Shown: positions 17,806 to 26,667, numbered from the stretch's first letter. The stretch: 49,279 nucleotides of DNA from Actinomycetota bacterium (GCA_010031635.1 RGZI01000003.1:1-49279), one strand, 5' to 3'. The notes: a model not told the origin generated them from the sequence alone. Numbers and translations: made by a program.

Positions 17806-18102
17806 TTACTTAGTGCCTGTGGATGGTGCGGTAGGAGTGGAGGCTGGGGCAGGCGTAGCGGGGGTAGATGTTGGCGTAGCTGCAGGTGTTGAGGGAGCCG
17901 GAGGTGCTGAACTAGAGGTTGCTGCACCACGTGAATCGGTGCGATAGAAACCTGAGCCTTTGAAGACAACTCCAACTGATGAGAAAACTTTACGCACGAT
18001 GCCATTGCACTCGGGACAGGTTGGAACTGTTGAATCTGTGAAGGCTTGTGTCACTTCAAAAGAGTGTTCGCACTCGGTGCAGATATATTGGTATGTAGGC
18101 AC
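17806..18102 (-). CDS. FmdB-type zinc-ribbon protein with Pro/Thr/Ala-rich tail
   Basis: The start is set at GTG 18102 (MPTYQYICTECEHSF) because AGGAGG lies at a proper distance upstream; the GTG at 18108 would overlap that site. A zinc ribbon is formed by Cys8/Cys11 and Cys29/Cys32, followed by VRKVFSSVGVVFKGSGFYRTD, the conserved FmdB core. The last ~40 residues are low-complexity Ala/Pro/Ser/Thr. Family function is poorly known; regulatory or metal-handling roles have been suggested. It is divergent from copC. Confidence 0.9.
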   Translation of the reverse strand: MPTYQYICTECEHSFEVTQAFTDSTVPTCPECNGIVRKVFSSVGVVFKGSGFYRTDSRGAATSSSAPPAPSTPAATPTSTPATPAPASTPTAPSTGTK

Positions 18103-18165
18103 AGCCACCTCCTGTTAGTGCAGAGTTTAGGGAAGTGGCACGATTGGGGCTAATTGAGGGGGGTT

Positions 18166-18714
18166 ATGAAGAAATTTAAGTTGGTCTTTTCCGCTTTATT
18201 GCTCATGATCTTCACTTATACGAACCCAAATCCGGCTACAGCAGCAGAACTGATTTCCTCATCGCCGGCGGCTGGATCCTCCATAACTTCGGCTCCAAGT
18301 GTCGCGACAATTACTTTTTCAAATTCCATCGGAGATGTCGGAAATTCAGTAACTGTAACTGCACCTAATGGAGATCGCATCGATGATGGATCACTCCAAA
18401 TTGCTGATACTAAAGTTTTAATTGGGCTAAAACCATTAACTATTGGTGGCGAGTATTCAGTTGAGTATGAGGTTGCTACAAGTGAAGGTGAAACTTTAAT
18501 TGGTCAATACAAATTTACTTTTGTTGCCCCAGCGGTTCTGTCATCTACCACCCCAGAGAGTAGCGAATCTCCCACTCCTGATTTAAATAAGGAAACAAAA
18601 TCATCCAAAGCGACTGATTTTTTTATGATGGGATTACTAGTTTTATCAATTTTAGTATTAATTTTAGTTTCTAGATCATTACGAAAGCCAAAGAAAAAGA
18701 AACGCAAGAAGTGA
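18166..18714 (+). CDS. copC: CopC-domain secreted, membrane-tethered protein lacking usual copper ligands
   Basis: A 182-residue protein with a signal peptide (MKKFKLVFSALLLMIFTYTN, cleavage near TAA), a CopC β-barrel domain (~28-125) and a C-terminal helix (MMGLLVLSILVLILV) ending in a long Lys/Arg tail, so it is anchored with the domain outside. Start ATG 18166 follows GAGGGGGG. In canonical CopC the Cu(II) site uses the N-terminal His and an Asp-x-His near the end. Here the domain begins AELISSSPAAGS with no His, and the Asp/His pair aligns with Glu residues in TSEGETLIGQY. Copper binding at the normal site is therefore doubtful. It overlaps the next gene by 4 nt (GTGA). Confidence 0.85.
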   Translation: MKKFKLVFSALLLMIFTYTNPNPATAAELISSSPAAGSSITSAPSVATITFSNSIGDVGNSVTVTAPNGDRIDDGSLQIADTKVLIGLKPLTIGGEYSVEYEVATSEGETLIGQYKFTFVAPAVLSSTTPESSESPTPDLNKETKSSKATDFFMMGLLVLSILVLILVSRSLRKPKKKKRKK

Positions 18715-20549
18715 AAACTGAAGAAATAAATTTGATATTACATTTTTTTGCAAAATTTATAACGCTTTTTTCATTCATTACCTTAATTGGAATTTTACTT
18801 GGCCTCGCATTTTTGGCTCCAGAACACAAAGGATATTTTCAATCATCTCGCTTACAAAAATTTCTTCCACCAGTCTCACTTATATGGCTACTTGGCAGTA
18901 TTTTCTTCCTGATTTCAGAAGTGGCATTTATTTTAAATACCCCTATCTCTGAAGTGGTTGATGGCAATATTTTGCGATCTTTTATAACGCAAACAACTTT
19001 AGGTAAACTTTTTGAGATTCAAATCGTTGCCGCATTGGTATGTGCATTTGCCGCTGTCCGAGTTAAGAAAACCGGTGGAGCAGTATTTTTGATTTTTATT
19101 GCATGGATTGGTGGATTAGCGCCCTATTTAGAAAGCCATGGAAGCAGTTCCGGTAACCATATGTTGGCAATCGGCTTAGTAATAGTGCATGTGGCTGCAA
19201 TTTCTTTATGGTTTGGGGGCGTTATTGCACTTTTCTTAATGTCAAAGAGTGATCGTGAAATTGCGCGAAAAAGATTTACCCCTTTGGCGTTGTGGTGTGT
19301 TTCTGCTATTGCGTTAACCGGAGTTGTTAACGCCTTTATACGAATTGAAAGTTTTGCAAATATCAGATCAGAATATGCTCTTTTGGTAATTTTAAAAACT
19401 ATCATCTTTGTATTTGTCCTTGTACTTGTTGCCCATAGTAGGAAAAAACTAGGGGAGCAAAATTTTACTAAACAGCTAATCCAAGAGTTAATTTTACTTA
19501 CAACTGTTTTAGTCTTAGGAGTTTTACTAGGCCAAGGAAAACCTCCAGAACACAGTTCAGCCGATGTAGTTGAAGCGATCGGTATAAAAATGCCTGAGAG
19601 CCCCACACTTTCTAGATTACTTTTTGAATATGAGCCAGATGGCTTATTCCTTGCACTTCTAATTCTTGCAGTAGCACTATACGTAAAAGGCGTAATAATT
19701 TTGAGTAGGCGTGGAGATAAATGGCCCATCGGTCGCACTGTCGCTTTTGCTCTGGGAATTACTGCCATCGATTACGCAGTTAATGGGGGATTAGGCGTAT
19801 ATGCACAAGTTGCATTTTCATTTCATATGATTTCACATATGGTTTTAGCAACACTTGCTCCAATTGGAATTGTTTTAGGAGCACCAATTACGTTGGCATT
19901 ACGTACCTTGCCGATTGGGCGTACTCAAGAAGAGAGAGGTGTGAGGGGTTATGCGATTGCAATCTTGCATTCAAGATATTCGAGCATAATTACTCATCCG
20001 GTGAGTGCCTTAATTATTTTTGAGGCGTCACTCTTTGCACTTTATTTCACTAATTTATTTAATTGGCTGATGAGTTATCACTTTGGTCATTTTTTTATGG
20101 GGTTTCATTTCCTACTATCAGGAATTTTACTATTTTTTGTAATCATCGGAGTTGATCCAACTCCACAAAAAAGCCCATTCATTTTTCGGATAGTAATTCT
20201 TTTTGTCGCAATTAGCATTCATGCCTTTTTCTCTGTCGCACTGATGTCTTCATCACAATTAGTTGACGGCGGCTACTTTGCCGAAATCGCCAGGCCGTGG
20301 TGGCCAGATTTCTTGGCGGATCAAAAGATGGGCGCTTCGATTGGGTGGGCAATGGGCGAGATTCCAATTTTGTTGGCGCTGATTGCCACTTTCTTGCAAT
20401 GGATCCGAGCCGATGAACGAGATGCCGTGCGGATTGAACGTAACTCAAATCGGGCTCGCCAATTTGGGGAACCGGATGAATTAGATAAGTACAACCAGTA
20501 CCTCTCTTCACTAAACAAAAGGGACGGTTCCAGGGATGCTACTGAGTAG
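18711..20549 (+). CDS. CopD-CtaG fusion membrane protein
   Basis: A 612-residue polytopic membrane protein starting at GTG 18711, coupled to copC through a GTGA overlap. The first ~270 residues match the CopD copper-resistance domain (helices with LESHGSSSGNHMLAIGLVIVHVAAISLWFGG). From ~340 onward it matches the caa3_CtaG domain, a family linked to copper delivery to cytochrome oxidase (FSFHMISHMVLATLAPIGIVLGAPI, then YHFGHFFMGFHFLLSG). Conserved His residues are kept in both halves, in contrast to the CopC partner. This fusion is common in actinobacteria. Probable role is copper import or supply to cytochrome c oxidase. Confidence 0.9.
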   Translation: MKTEEINLILHFFAKFITLFSFITLIGILLGLAFLAPEHKGYFQSSRLQKFLPPVSLIWLLGSIFFLISEVAFILNTPISEVVDGNILRSFITQTTLGKLFEIQIVAALVCAFAAVRVKKTGGAVFLIFIAWIGGLAPYLESHGSSSGNHMLAIGLVIVHVAAISLWFGGVIALFLMSKSDREIARKRFTPLALWCVSAIALTGVVNAFIRIESFANIRSEYALLVILKTIIFVFVLVLVAHSRKKLGEQNFTKQLIQELILLTTVLVLGVLLGQGKPPEHSSADVVEAIGIKMPESPTLSRLLFEYEPDGLFLALLILAVALYVKGVIILSRRGDKWPIGRTVAFALGITAIDYAVNGGLGVYAQVAFSFHMISHMVLATLAPIGIVLGAPITLALRTLPIGRTQEERGVRGYAIAILHSRYSSIITHPVSALIIFEASLFALYFTNLFNWLMSYHFGHFFMGFHFLLSGILLFFVIIGVDPTPQKSPFIFRIVILFVAISIHAFFSVALMSSSQLVDGGYFAEIARPWWPDFLADQKMGASIGWAMGEIPILLALIATFLQWIRADERDAVRIERNSNRARQFGEPDELDKYNQYLSSLNKRDGSRDATE

Positions 20550-20581
20550 CGCGGTGGCGAAAACTCTGTATTAATTAACCC

Positions 20582-21721
20582 ATGGACGCGCTTTTTCAAT
20601 TACCCGATGAGTACATCTCTTTACGAAAATCTGTACGAGCGCTAGCCGAAGAAAAGATTGCCCCATTTGCTCGAGAAGTTGATGAAGATGCAAGATTTCC
20701 AGAAGAGGCGGCAATAGCGTTATCGGCAAATAAACTATCAGCTGCTCATGTTCCTGAAGAGTTCGGTGGTGAAGGTGCTGATGCTTTAGCCGTTGTGCTA
20801 ATCATTGAAGAAGTTGCTCGAGTTTGTGGTTCATCCTCACTCATACCTGCAGTAAATAAATTAGGATCATTACCATTGATATTGGCTGGTAATAAAGATC
20901 AAAAAGAGCGATGGCTACGCCCGCTAGCAAGTGGTAAAGGTTTTTCTTACTGTTTATCTGAGTCAGAGGCGGGATCAGATGCCTCCGCATTAAAGACAAA
21001 AGCAGTGCGCTTTGGAGATAAATGGATTCTTTCGGGAAGTAAAAAATGGATTTCAAATGCAGGTGAGTCTGAGTTTTACACAGTTTTAGCAGTAACCGAC
21101 CCTGAAAAAGGCAGCAAAGGAATTAGCGCTTTTATAGTTGAGAAAAACGATAAAGGGATTTCTTTTGGTGCACACGAAAAGAAAATGGGGTTTAGAGGCT
21201 CTCCAACTCGTGAGGTTTATTTTGATCAAGTTGAATTAGCAAATGATCGAATGTTAGGCGTTGAAGGTACTGGATTTGCTCTGGCTATGAAAACATTGGA
21301 CCACACTCGAATCACAATAGCCGCGCAAGCAATAGGCCTAGCTCAAGGCGCATTTGATGTGGCAAATAAATATTCACATGAGCGTAAGCAATTCGGTAAA
21401 GAAATTTTTGATTTTCAAGCGATTCAATTTATGTTGGCAGATATGGCCATGAAAATCGAAGCAGCACGCCAATTAACTTATACCGCTGCTGTTAAGAGCG
21501 AAAATGAAAGTTCTGACTTGACTTTTTATTCAGCGGCTTCTAAATGTTTAGCATCGGACACTGCCATGCAGGTCACCACAGATGCTGTGCAAATTCTTGG
21601 TGGTTATGGGTATGTATCTGATTATCCAGTGGAGCGCATGATGCGAGATGCAAAGCTGACTCAAATTTATGAAGGTACGAATCAGGTACAACGCATAATT
21701 ATTGCCCGAAATCTTTTGTAA
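20582..21721 (+). CDS. Acyl-CoA dehydrogenase
   Basis: A 379-residue FAD enzyme introducing the α,β double bond in an acyl-CoA. The motifs are in order: [17 protein letters not shown] (FAD and substrate loop), [15 protein letters not shown], the C-terminal helical domain with [16 protein letters not shown], and [22 protein letters not shown] followed by [10 protein letters not shown] with the catalytic Glu at ~364, the position used by short- and medium-chain members. Substrate could be a fatty acyl-CoA or a branched-chain amino-acid derivative. No electron-transfer flavoprotein is nearby. It begins 32 nt after the CtaG gene and ends next to the convergent cyclo-ligase gene. Confidence 0.95.
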   Translation: MDALFQLPDEYISLRKSVRALAEEKIAPFAREVDEDARFPEEAAIALSANKLSAAHVPEEFGGEGADALAVVLIIEEVARVCGSSSLIPAVNKLGSLPLILAGNKDQKERWLRPLASGKGFSYCLSESEAGSDASALKTKAVRFGDKWILSGSKKWISNAGESEFYTVLAVTDPEKGSKGISAFIVEKNDKGISFGAHEKKMGFRGSPTREVYFDQVELANDRMLGVEGTGFALAMKTLDHTRITIAAQAIGLAQGAFDVANKYSHERKQFGKEIFDFQAIQFMLADMAMKIEAARQLTYTAAVKSENESSDLTFYSAASKCLASDTAMQVTTDAVQILGGYGYVSDYPVERMMRDAKLTQIYEGTNQVQRIIIARNLL

Positions 21722-22228
21722 TTAAATAAAGCGAAAAATTTTAGTAGGTGTAACAACAGCGTTAACTTTTTGATCGTGAATTTCTTGGGGTAACTTACCT
21801 TCAAAAATTTCGCCATCATGCAATAGGCAGACTTTCCAACCTGAGTTCAATTTGAGGGCTCGATCATATGAACCACCACCTTGGCCAATTCTAATTCCGC
21901 TCTCATCAACACTTAGGGCGGGGACAACAACAATTTGGGCCAATGAAATTCCAGTAACTCCGAAATTTTTGCCGGTTTTGAAATCTACCCACTCCAAAGA
22001 ATTGTCCTCGAGTAAATGTGGCAGAAGTATTTGGACTTCACGGCTCAGGAGAGTGGAGTTAAAACCTTGAGTTGATGGCTCATTTCCGTAAGAGGTGTAG
22101 GAAGCCACGACCTTCACTTGAGCAAATTCAACTTGCTCAAGCAGTAGTGAACTTGCTCGCTCATCACCTTCAGGGGCCAATTTTCGCAAGTTACGCAGCA
22201 CACGCCGAGTCTGGCTCTTCTCTTCCAC
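21722..22228 (-). CDS. 5-formyltetrahydrofolate cyclo-ligase
   Basis: An enzyme that converts 5-formyl-THF to 5,10-methenyl-THF using ATP. The signature GQGGGSYDRAL is near the C-terminus, preceded by VVPALSVDESGIRI, both family hallmarks. A longer reading frame extends to 22324, but that would place the start inside galU and add 32 residues unlike the family. GTG 22228 gives VEEKSQTRRVLRNLRKL, matching the usual basic N-terminal helix, and 168 residues. No clear ribosome-binding site. Divergent from galU with only ~25 nt between starts. Confidence 0.9.
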   Translation of the reverse strand: MEEKSQTRRVLRNLRKLAPEGDERASSLLLEQVEFAQVKVVASYTSYGNEPSTQGFNSTLLSREVQILLPHLLEDNSLEWVDFKTGKNFGVTGISLAQIVVVPALSVDESGIRIGQGGGSYDRALKLNSGWKVCLLHDGEIFEGKLPQEIHDQKVNAVVTPTKIFRFI

Positions 22229-22252
22229 GTGATCAGCGTAGGGTGTGATCAC
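22229..22252. promoter_or_regulatory. Inverted repeat between divergent cyclo-ligase and galU starts
   Basis: GTGATCA (22229-22235) and TGATCAC (22246-22252) form a perfect 7-bp inverted repeat with a 10-nt spacer, filling almost the whole gap between the two start codons. It could be an operator or simply sit at leaderless promoters. Confidence 0.4.
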
Positions 22253-22253
22253 T

Positions 22254-23156
22254 ATGGGATCTAGCGTATTTAAGGCAGTTATTCCGGCGGCCGGTCTGGG
22301 TACTCGTTTTTTGCCAGCGACCAAGTCGATCCCAAAAGAGATGCTCCCGATTGTTGATAAGCCGGCGATTCAATATGTAGTGGAAGAAGCCATTCGTGCA
22401 GGTTTAAGTGATGTGTTATTAATTACTGGAAGAAATAAAGGTGCGCTTGAAGATCATTTTGATCGAGCTATTGAACTTGAGGCAACATTAGAAAATCGTG
22501 GCGATGTTGAAAAGTTAGCAGCAGTCAAGCAAATAACTGAACTCGGTAAAATCCATTATGTACGTCAAGGAGATCCGCTCGGACTCGGTCATGCTGTTCT
22601 CACAGCTGCTAATCATGTCGGCAATGAAACTTTCGTAGTTTTACTTGGCGATGACTTAATTGCTGAACAAGACAACTTATTAGGTGAAATGCTTGATGTG
22701 CATAAAAAATTTGGAGGAAGTGTAATTGCTTTGATGGAAGTTCCTGATTCTCAAGTTTCGCTCTACGGCATCGCATCAGTAAAAAAAACCGACTCACCTA
22801 ATATTGTGGAAATTTTAGATTTAGTTGAGAAACCTAATGTTGAGAACGCTCCATCAAATTTTGCAATTATTGGCAGATATGTATTAGATCCTGCAATTTT
22901 TAAAGTATTGGAGAAAACGCAAGCCGGTCGTGGTGGCGAGATTCAATTAACTGATGCAATTCGCGAATTGGCGGTAAATGAGAAATTAGGCGGCCCAGTT
23001 CATGGAGTTATTTTTTCAGGGCGACGTTATGACACGGGCGACCGTGTTAGCTATTTGAAAACAGTAGTTGAATTAGCAAGTGAAAGAGCAGATATTGGCG
23101 GCGAGTTTACTGTGTGGTTGAAAAATTTTGTTGGGAATTTGAATGGAAAACGTTGA
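22254..23156 (+). CDS. galU: UTP-glucose-1-phosphate uridylyltransferase
   Basis: A 300-residue enzyme making UDP-glucose for envelope polysaccharides. The nucleotide-binding N-terminus AVIPAAGLGTRFLPATKSIPKEMLPIVDKPAIQYVVEEA is nearly invariant in the family; FVVLLGDDLI supplies metal-binding Asp residues, and GGEIQLTDAI is the substrate loop. ATG 22254 is preferred; GTG 22245 would add three residues. The 3' end overlaps the downstream MoeA-like gene by 14 nt. The order galU - moeA/glp - rimJ - sepX/glpR is conserved in actinobacteria. Confidence 0.97.
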   Translation: MGSSVFKAVIPAAGLGTRFLPATKSIPKEMLPIVDKPAIQYVVEEAIRAGLSDVLLITGRNKGALEDHFDRAIELEATLENRGDVEKLAAVKQITELGKIHYVRQGDPLGLGHAVLTAANHVGNETFVVLLGDDLIAEQDNLLGEMLDVHKKFGGSVIALMEVPDSQVSLYGIASVKKTDSPNIVEILDLVEKPNVENAPSNFAIIGRYVLDPAIFKVLEKTQAGRGGEIQLTDAIRELAVNEKLGGPVHGVIFSGRRYDTGDRVSYLKTVVELASERADIGGEFTVWLKNFVGNLNGKR

Positions 23157-24033
23157 AAGTTATTTAAAGCAACTCTTATTGCTGGCCCAACCATTGGCAC
23201 CGCTAGATTTACCATTATTAGATGCACATGGTGCGACTCTTGCTTCAGATATTGAAATAGGAAGCCGCAAAGTATTAACAGGCGGCAGTCGAATTAGATC
23301 TACACACATCGGGATAGCTGCCTCTGTTGGCCTAGATCACCTGCCTACACACCCACATCCTCGCGTAGTAGTTATTTCAGCTGGTGGAGATTTGACTGAA
23401 CCAGGTGAGCAACTTGAAACTGCTCATTTTTACGAAGTTAACTCTTGGTTATTAACCACATCAGTCCGAGAGGCTGGAGCAATTGGTTATCGGGTACATA
23501 CAATTCCAACAACCTCGGCACAACTTCGATTACTGATTGAAGACCAACTTGTGCGTGCTGATCTCATAGTCATTACAAGTGGACCAGAGTCCGAGGAGAT
23601 GACTCAAGCAGCACTAACTGAACTTGGAATTATTAGTAAAATTCAAATAGAGATGAACCCAAGTGGAAGCCATAGTTTTGGCTTAATTGGACCAGATAAG
23701 ACGCCGGTAATAACTTTGCCAACCGACCCAATGACCTCATTTATTTCATTTGAATTATTTGTGCGGCCAATGATTCGCCAGATGTTTGGCAGAAAAAATA
23801 TTTTGCATCCAACTTTAAATGCGAAATCGATAGATGCAGTTAACTTTGAGGCTGGAGCACAGCGATACCTTCCAGCGATCACAGATTTAACTCATAGTGA
23901 AAAAACGGTTAAAGCTCTAGCTGTAGAAAATTGGGCAGATGCTAACTCTTTTATAATTGTTCCAGCGGGAGTCAATAATTTAGTAGCCGGAGAATTAGTT
24001 TCTGTGATGAATCTTGAGTTGAGAGCTGATTAA
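23143..24033 (+). CDS. glp: Shortened MoeA/gephyrin-like protein (Glp-type)
   Basis: A 296-residue protein, about 100 residues shorter than MoeA. The order LLDAHGATLASDI...GSRIRSTHIGIAASVG shows that the segment normally holding domain II and the DNSAMDGYA motif is missing. The molybdopterin-domain core is recognisable (RVVVISAGGDLTEPGEQL, then EDQLVRADLIVITSG) but the GGVSVGDYD motif reads GPESEEMTQ and the PGNPVSA loop reads PTDPMTS. Molybdenum insertion is therefore unlikely. Position between galU and rimJ, upstream of a SepX/GlpR gene, matches the gephyrin-like Glp protein of corynebacteria, which acts in cell division with FtsZ and receptor GlpR. The Glp role here is inference from synteny. 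Confidence 0.8.
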   Translation: MENVESYLKQLLLLAQPLAPLDLPLLDAHGATLASDIEIGSRKVLTGGSRIRSTHIGIAASVGLDHLPTHPHPRVVVISAGGDLTEPGEQLETAHFYEVNSWLLTTSVREAGAIGYRVHTIPTTSAQLRLLIEDQLVRADLIVITSGPESEEMTQAALTELGIISKIQIEMNPSGSHSFGLIGPDKTPVITLPTDPMTSFISFELFVRPMIRQMFGRKNILHPTLNAKSIDAVNFEAGAQRYLPAITDLTHSEKTVKALAVENWADANSFIIVPAGVNNLVAGELVSVMNLELRAD

Positions 24034-24034
24034 A

Positions 24035-24562
24035 GTGTTGCTGCGAAATAGTGAAATAAAATTACGACCACTACGCAGAACCGATAAAAAAGAGTGGGAG
24101 CAACTTCGATACAATAATGAAAAATGGCTTAGCCCGTGGGAAGCCACCTCTCCAGATCCATTGATTTCATTACCAACCTTCCAGCAGATGAGAGCATTCC
24201 ATCGACGCGAAGAGAAGGCTTTGCGATCAATTACCTGGGCAGTGATTTACCAGGGAAGAATTTCTGGCCAAGTTACCTTGGCAGGAATCTCATTTGGCTC
24301 ATATCGAGGGGCCCATATCGGTTATTGGATCACCGAAGAACTAGCTGGACGAGGATTTATCCCAATAGCTGTGAATTTAGTGAGCGAATACGCCTTCAAA
24401 GAACTGGGGTTGCATCGCTTGGAAATTTCTATGCGTCCAGAAAATGTTGCTTCAAAGCAGGTAGCGCTCAAATGTGGATTTGAATTTGAAAGTTTACGAA
24501 AGCGGTTTTTACATATCGATGGCGATTGGCGAGACCATCACACTTATGTGAAACTCCACTAA
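24035..24562 (+). CDS. rimJ: RimJ/RimL-type GNAT N-acetyltransferase
   Basis: A 175-residue acetyl-CoA-dependent N-acetyltransferase of the ribosomal-protein alanine type. The start is GTG 24035, immediately after the MoeA-like stop, indicating translational coupling. Visible motifs are IKLRPLRRTDKKEWEQLR at the start, HIGYWITEELAGRGFIPIAVNLV (acetyl-CoA pyrophosphate loop), and LHRLEISMRPENVASKQVALKCGF, which is the family C-terminal signature. Target protein is not known. Located in the conserved galU-glp-rimJ-sepX order. Confidence 0.93.
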   Translation: MLLRNSEIKLRPLRRTDKKEWEQLRYNNEKWLSPWEATSPDPLISLPTFQQMRAFHRREEKALRSITWAVIYQGRISGQVTLAGISFGSYRGAHIGYWITEELAGRGFIPIAVNLVSEYAFKELGLHRLEISMRPENVASKQVALKCGFEFESLRKRFLHIDGDWRDHHTYVKLH

Positions 24563-24619
24563 TCAACACACTCCTTAAATCCATGATTTGAGCCATCCGG
24601 ACTCGTATCGTTGACCATC

Positions 24620-25297
24620 ATGAGTTCTGGCTTGATCTACTTCGCAGTCGTCGCAATGTGGGTAGCGTATTTCCTTCCAAGATGGCTACGAACCCATGAC
24701 GAAATTTCAGACAATAGAAGTTTAGAGCGGTATCAGAGTGCCATGAGTTTGGTATCACTAGGTACTAGCCATGAAAATCTTCCAAGTCGTACAGAGGTGG
24801 CTGAAAATAAAATTCGCCAAATGCGCCAACGTCAACTTATTTTGATCGGACTCGCTGCAATTTTTCTAATTGTTTTTATTTCAACTTTATTTGGTGGAGT
24901 TCCTTTTAAAACAAATGCACTTCCTCTTTCACTTATTTTAATTTATGTTATTCATGTTCGCAGACAAAAAATTGTTGAAGAAGTTGCAACTCGCCGTAGG
25001 CTTGCAGCAGCGAGGGCGACAAACGGCGTTCGTGCGAATTTTTCAGATGTGCTGTATCGCTCTAATGAAAGTGCGACTGAACATTGGATTCCATTACGCC
25101 CATCCACCACAGTCACTGTTATTCCTAACACAACGTGGCAACCATTAGATGTTCCACTTCCAACATATGTCACAGCCCCTAAGGCAACCTCTCGACCAAT
25201 GAAAGAGGTAGCTACTAAAGTAGAAGTGGCAGTAGGGCCAGATGAGATATTTGATCAAGTTGCCGTAGAAGAAGCGGATTTACGCGCTGCAAATTAA
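24620..25297 (+). CDS. sepX: SepX/GlpR-type actinobacterial cell-division membrane protein
   Basis: A 225-residue membrane protein from ATG 24620. It has an N-terminal helix (SSGLIYFAVVAMWVAYFLP) followed by RWLRTHDEISDNRSLERYQSAM, a cytoplasmic linker, two further helices at ~73-110, a basic RRRLAAARA segment, and the C-terminal WQPLDVPLPTYVTAPKA, a signature of the SepX/GlpR group. SepX supports Streptomyces Z-rings; GlpR is the membrane receptor of the gephyrin-like Glp in corynebacteria. With the MoeA-like gene two genes upstream, this makes a probable Glp-GlpR division module. A TTG at 24611 would add three residues. Confidence 0.88.
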   Translation: MSSGLIYFAVVAMWVAYFLPRWLRTHDEISDNRSLERYQSAMSLVSLGTSHENLPSRTEVAENKIRQMRQRQLILIGLAAIFLIVFISTLFGGVPFKTNALPLSLILIYVIHVRRQKIVEEVATRRRLAAARATNGVRANFSDVLYRSNESATEHWIPLRPSTTVTVIPNTTWQPLDVPLPTYVTAPKATSRPMKEVATKVEVAVGPDEIFDQVAVEEADLRAAN

Positions 25298-25302
25298 GTA
25301 AA

Positions 25303-26634
25303 TCATATCCATTTCTTAAACCACATTAATGAATGCCAATCATCATAAGTAATAATTTGTCCAACAAAAATTGGAAAGTGGTAGATGAAATTTGCAGCGA
25401 TTAAGCACGTGATAAAAATTATTGAATAAAGTTTTAATTTTGGATTGCCGAATGAAGTTAAATAGTAATTACGCAGAACGGCTACAAAAGCCATTATTAG
25501 CCAAGGTTCAAAAATTATTGCATAGAAGATGAAAGTTGTGCGTTGTGGAAAGGCAAACCAAGGTAAATATCCGGCACTTATCGCGAGTAAAATAAATCCG
25601 GTACTCCACTGTTTATTTTTTAACCAAAGCGCAATCAAAATCACGAGTGAAATTGCCGCGCTCCACCAAAGTACTGGAGTCCCCATAGCCAGAACTTCTT
25701 GCGCGCAAGATGCTGCCCCACACCCCTTTGGCGTCTCATAAAAAAAAGATGTTGGGCGATACATAATTAGCCAAGACCAAGCTTTAGCCTCGTAACTATG
25801 GTTTTCGGTTAGGTGGGTATGAAAGTAAAGGATTTCGGATTGATAATGCCAAAAGGATCTGAGGGCATTTGGTAACAGGCCACGATTTTCAACTCCCCAA
25901 TTTCTGCTCCAGCCCAATGTGGAATTAAACCAACCAACCCAAGTTGCTACGTAAGTCAAAAGAGGCAGAATCGCCAATTGCGCGATTCGCATGGCTATTA
26001 TTTTGAAGTAATTTCCAACTTTACTTTCTTCATTGATACGGATTCGATAAATATCTCTTGCTAAATAATAAACCCCAAAAATAGCGATGTAGTAAATGGC
26101 ACTCCACTTAGTTGCGAGTGCCAATCCAAATAAAAACCCAGCAAACCAAAAATTTTCTTTTAGCAAAGCGTAGAGTCCAACTAATATAAAAAACATTAAC
26201 GTCATATCGAGCAGTGCAGTACGTGACATTACAAGATGTAATCCATCTAGTGAAACCAGTGCGGTAGAAAGCAAAGCCCACTTTTCTGAGTTAAATAAAT
26301 GTTTTGAAATTAAATAGACAAAAAAGATTGAGAGAGTTCCGAGCAATGCGGTAGAGAATCTCCATCCGAATGGATTATCGCCAAATAATTTAATTCCCGA
26401 TGCAATAACCCATTTCCCAATCGGTGGGTGGACGATAAATTCAGATTTACCATTTTCAATTTCTACGCCGTATTTTAGAAAATCTTTTGCTCCATCAACA
26501 TAGTAAATCTCATCAAAAACCAATTTTTTTGGTCGATCGAGATTTACAAAACGTACACTTGCTGAGAATGCAAGAATCAGAACCAGCCAACGGCGCAGCA
26601 AAGGGTATCGGATGCCTTCCAGCGCTTTGGTCAT
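25303..26634 (-). CDS. pmt: Dolichyl-phosphate-mannose-protein mannosyltransferase
   Basis: A 443-residue GT39/GT-C membrane enzyme with ~10 helices that transfers mannose from a polyprenyl-phosphate donor to secreted proteins on the outer face of the membrane. The first loop carries the catalytic acidic pair in VFDEIYYVDGAKD and a downstream EFIVHPPIGKW; SRTALLDMTLMFF is also typical. Shorter than the ~500-residue mycobacterial Pmt at the C-terminus but with all core motifs. ATG 26634 overlaps none of rsmI. The divergent pmt/rsmI pair is a conserved actinobacterial arrangement. Confidence 0.93.
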   Translation of the reverse strand: MTKALEGIRYPLLRRWLVLILAFSASVRFVNLDRPKKLVFDEIYYVDGAKDFLKYGVEIENGKSEFIVHPPIGKWVIASGIKLFGDNPFGWRFSTALLGTLSIFFVYLISKHLFNSEKWALLSTALVSLDGLHLVMSRTALLDMTLMFFILVGLYALLKENFWFAGFLFGLALATKWSAIYYIAIFGVYYLARDIYRIRINEESKVGNYFKIIAMRIAQLAILPLLTYVATWVGWFNSTLGWSRNWGVENRGLLPNALRSFWHYQSEILYFHTHLTENHSYEAKAWSWLIMYRPTSFFYETPKGCGAASCAQEVLAMGTPVLWWSAAISLVILIALWLKNKQWSTGFILLAISAGYLPWFAFPQRTTFIFYAIIFEPWLIMAFVAVLRNYYLTSFGNPKLKLYSIIFITCLIAANFIYHFPIFVGQIITYDDWHSLMWFKKWI

Positions 26635-26667
26635 GGAGGATAGGTTAGAACCTGAGATGATAAGTGT

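Noticed and set aside
22229-22324. Longer 5-formyl-THF cyclo-ligase starting at 22324
   Set aside because: It would overlap the conserved start of galU on the other strand and the extra residues do not resemble the family.
26640-26660. AGGTT/AACCT inverted repeat between pmt and rsmI as an operator
   Set aside because: Only 5-bp arms; expected by chance at this frequency.
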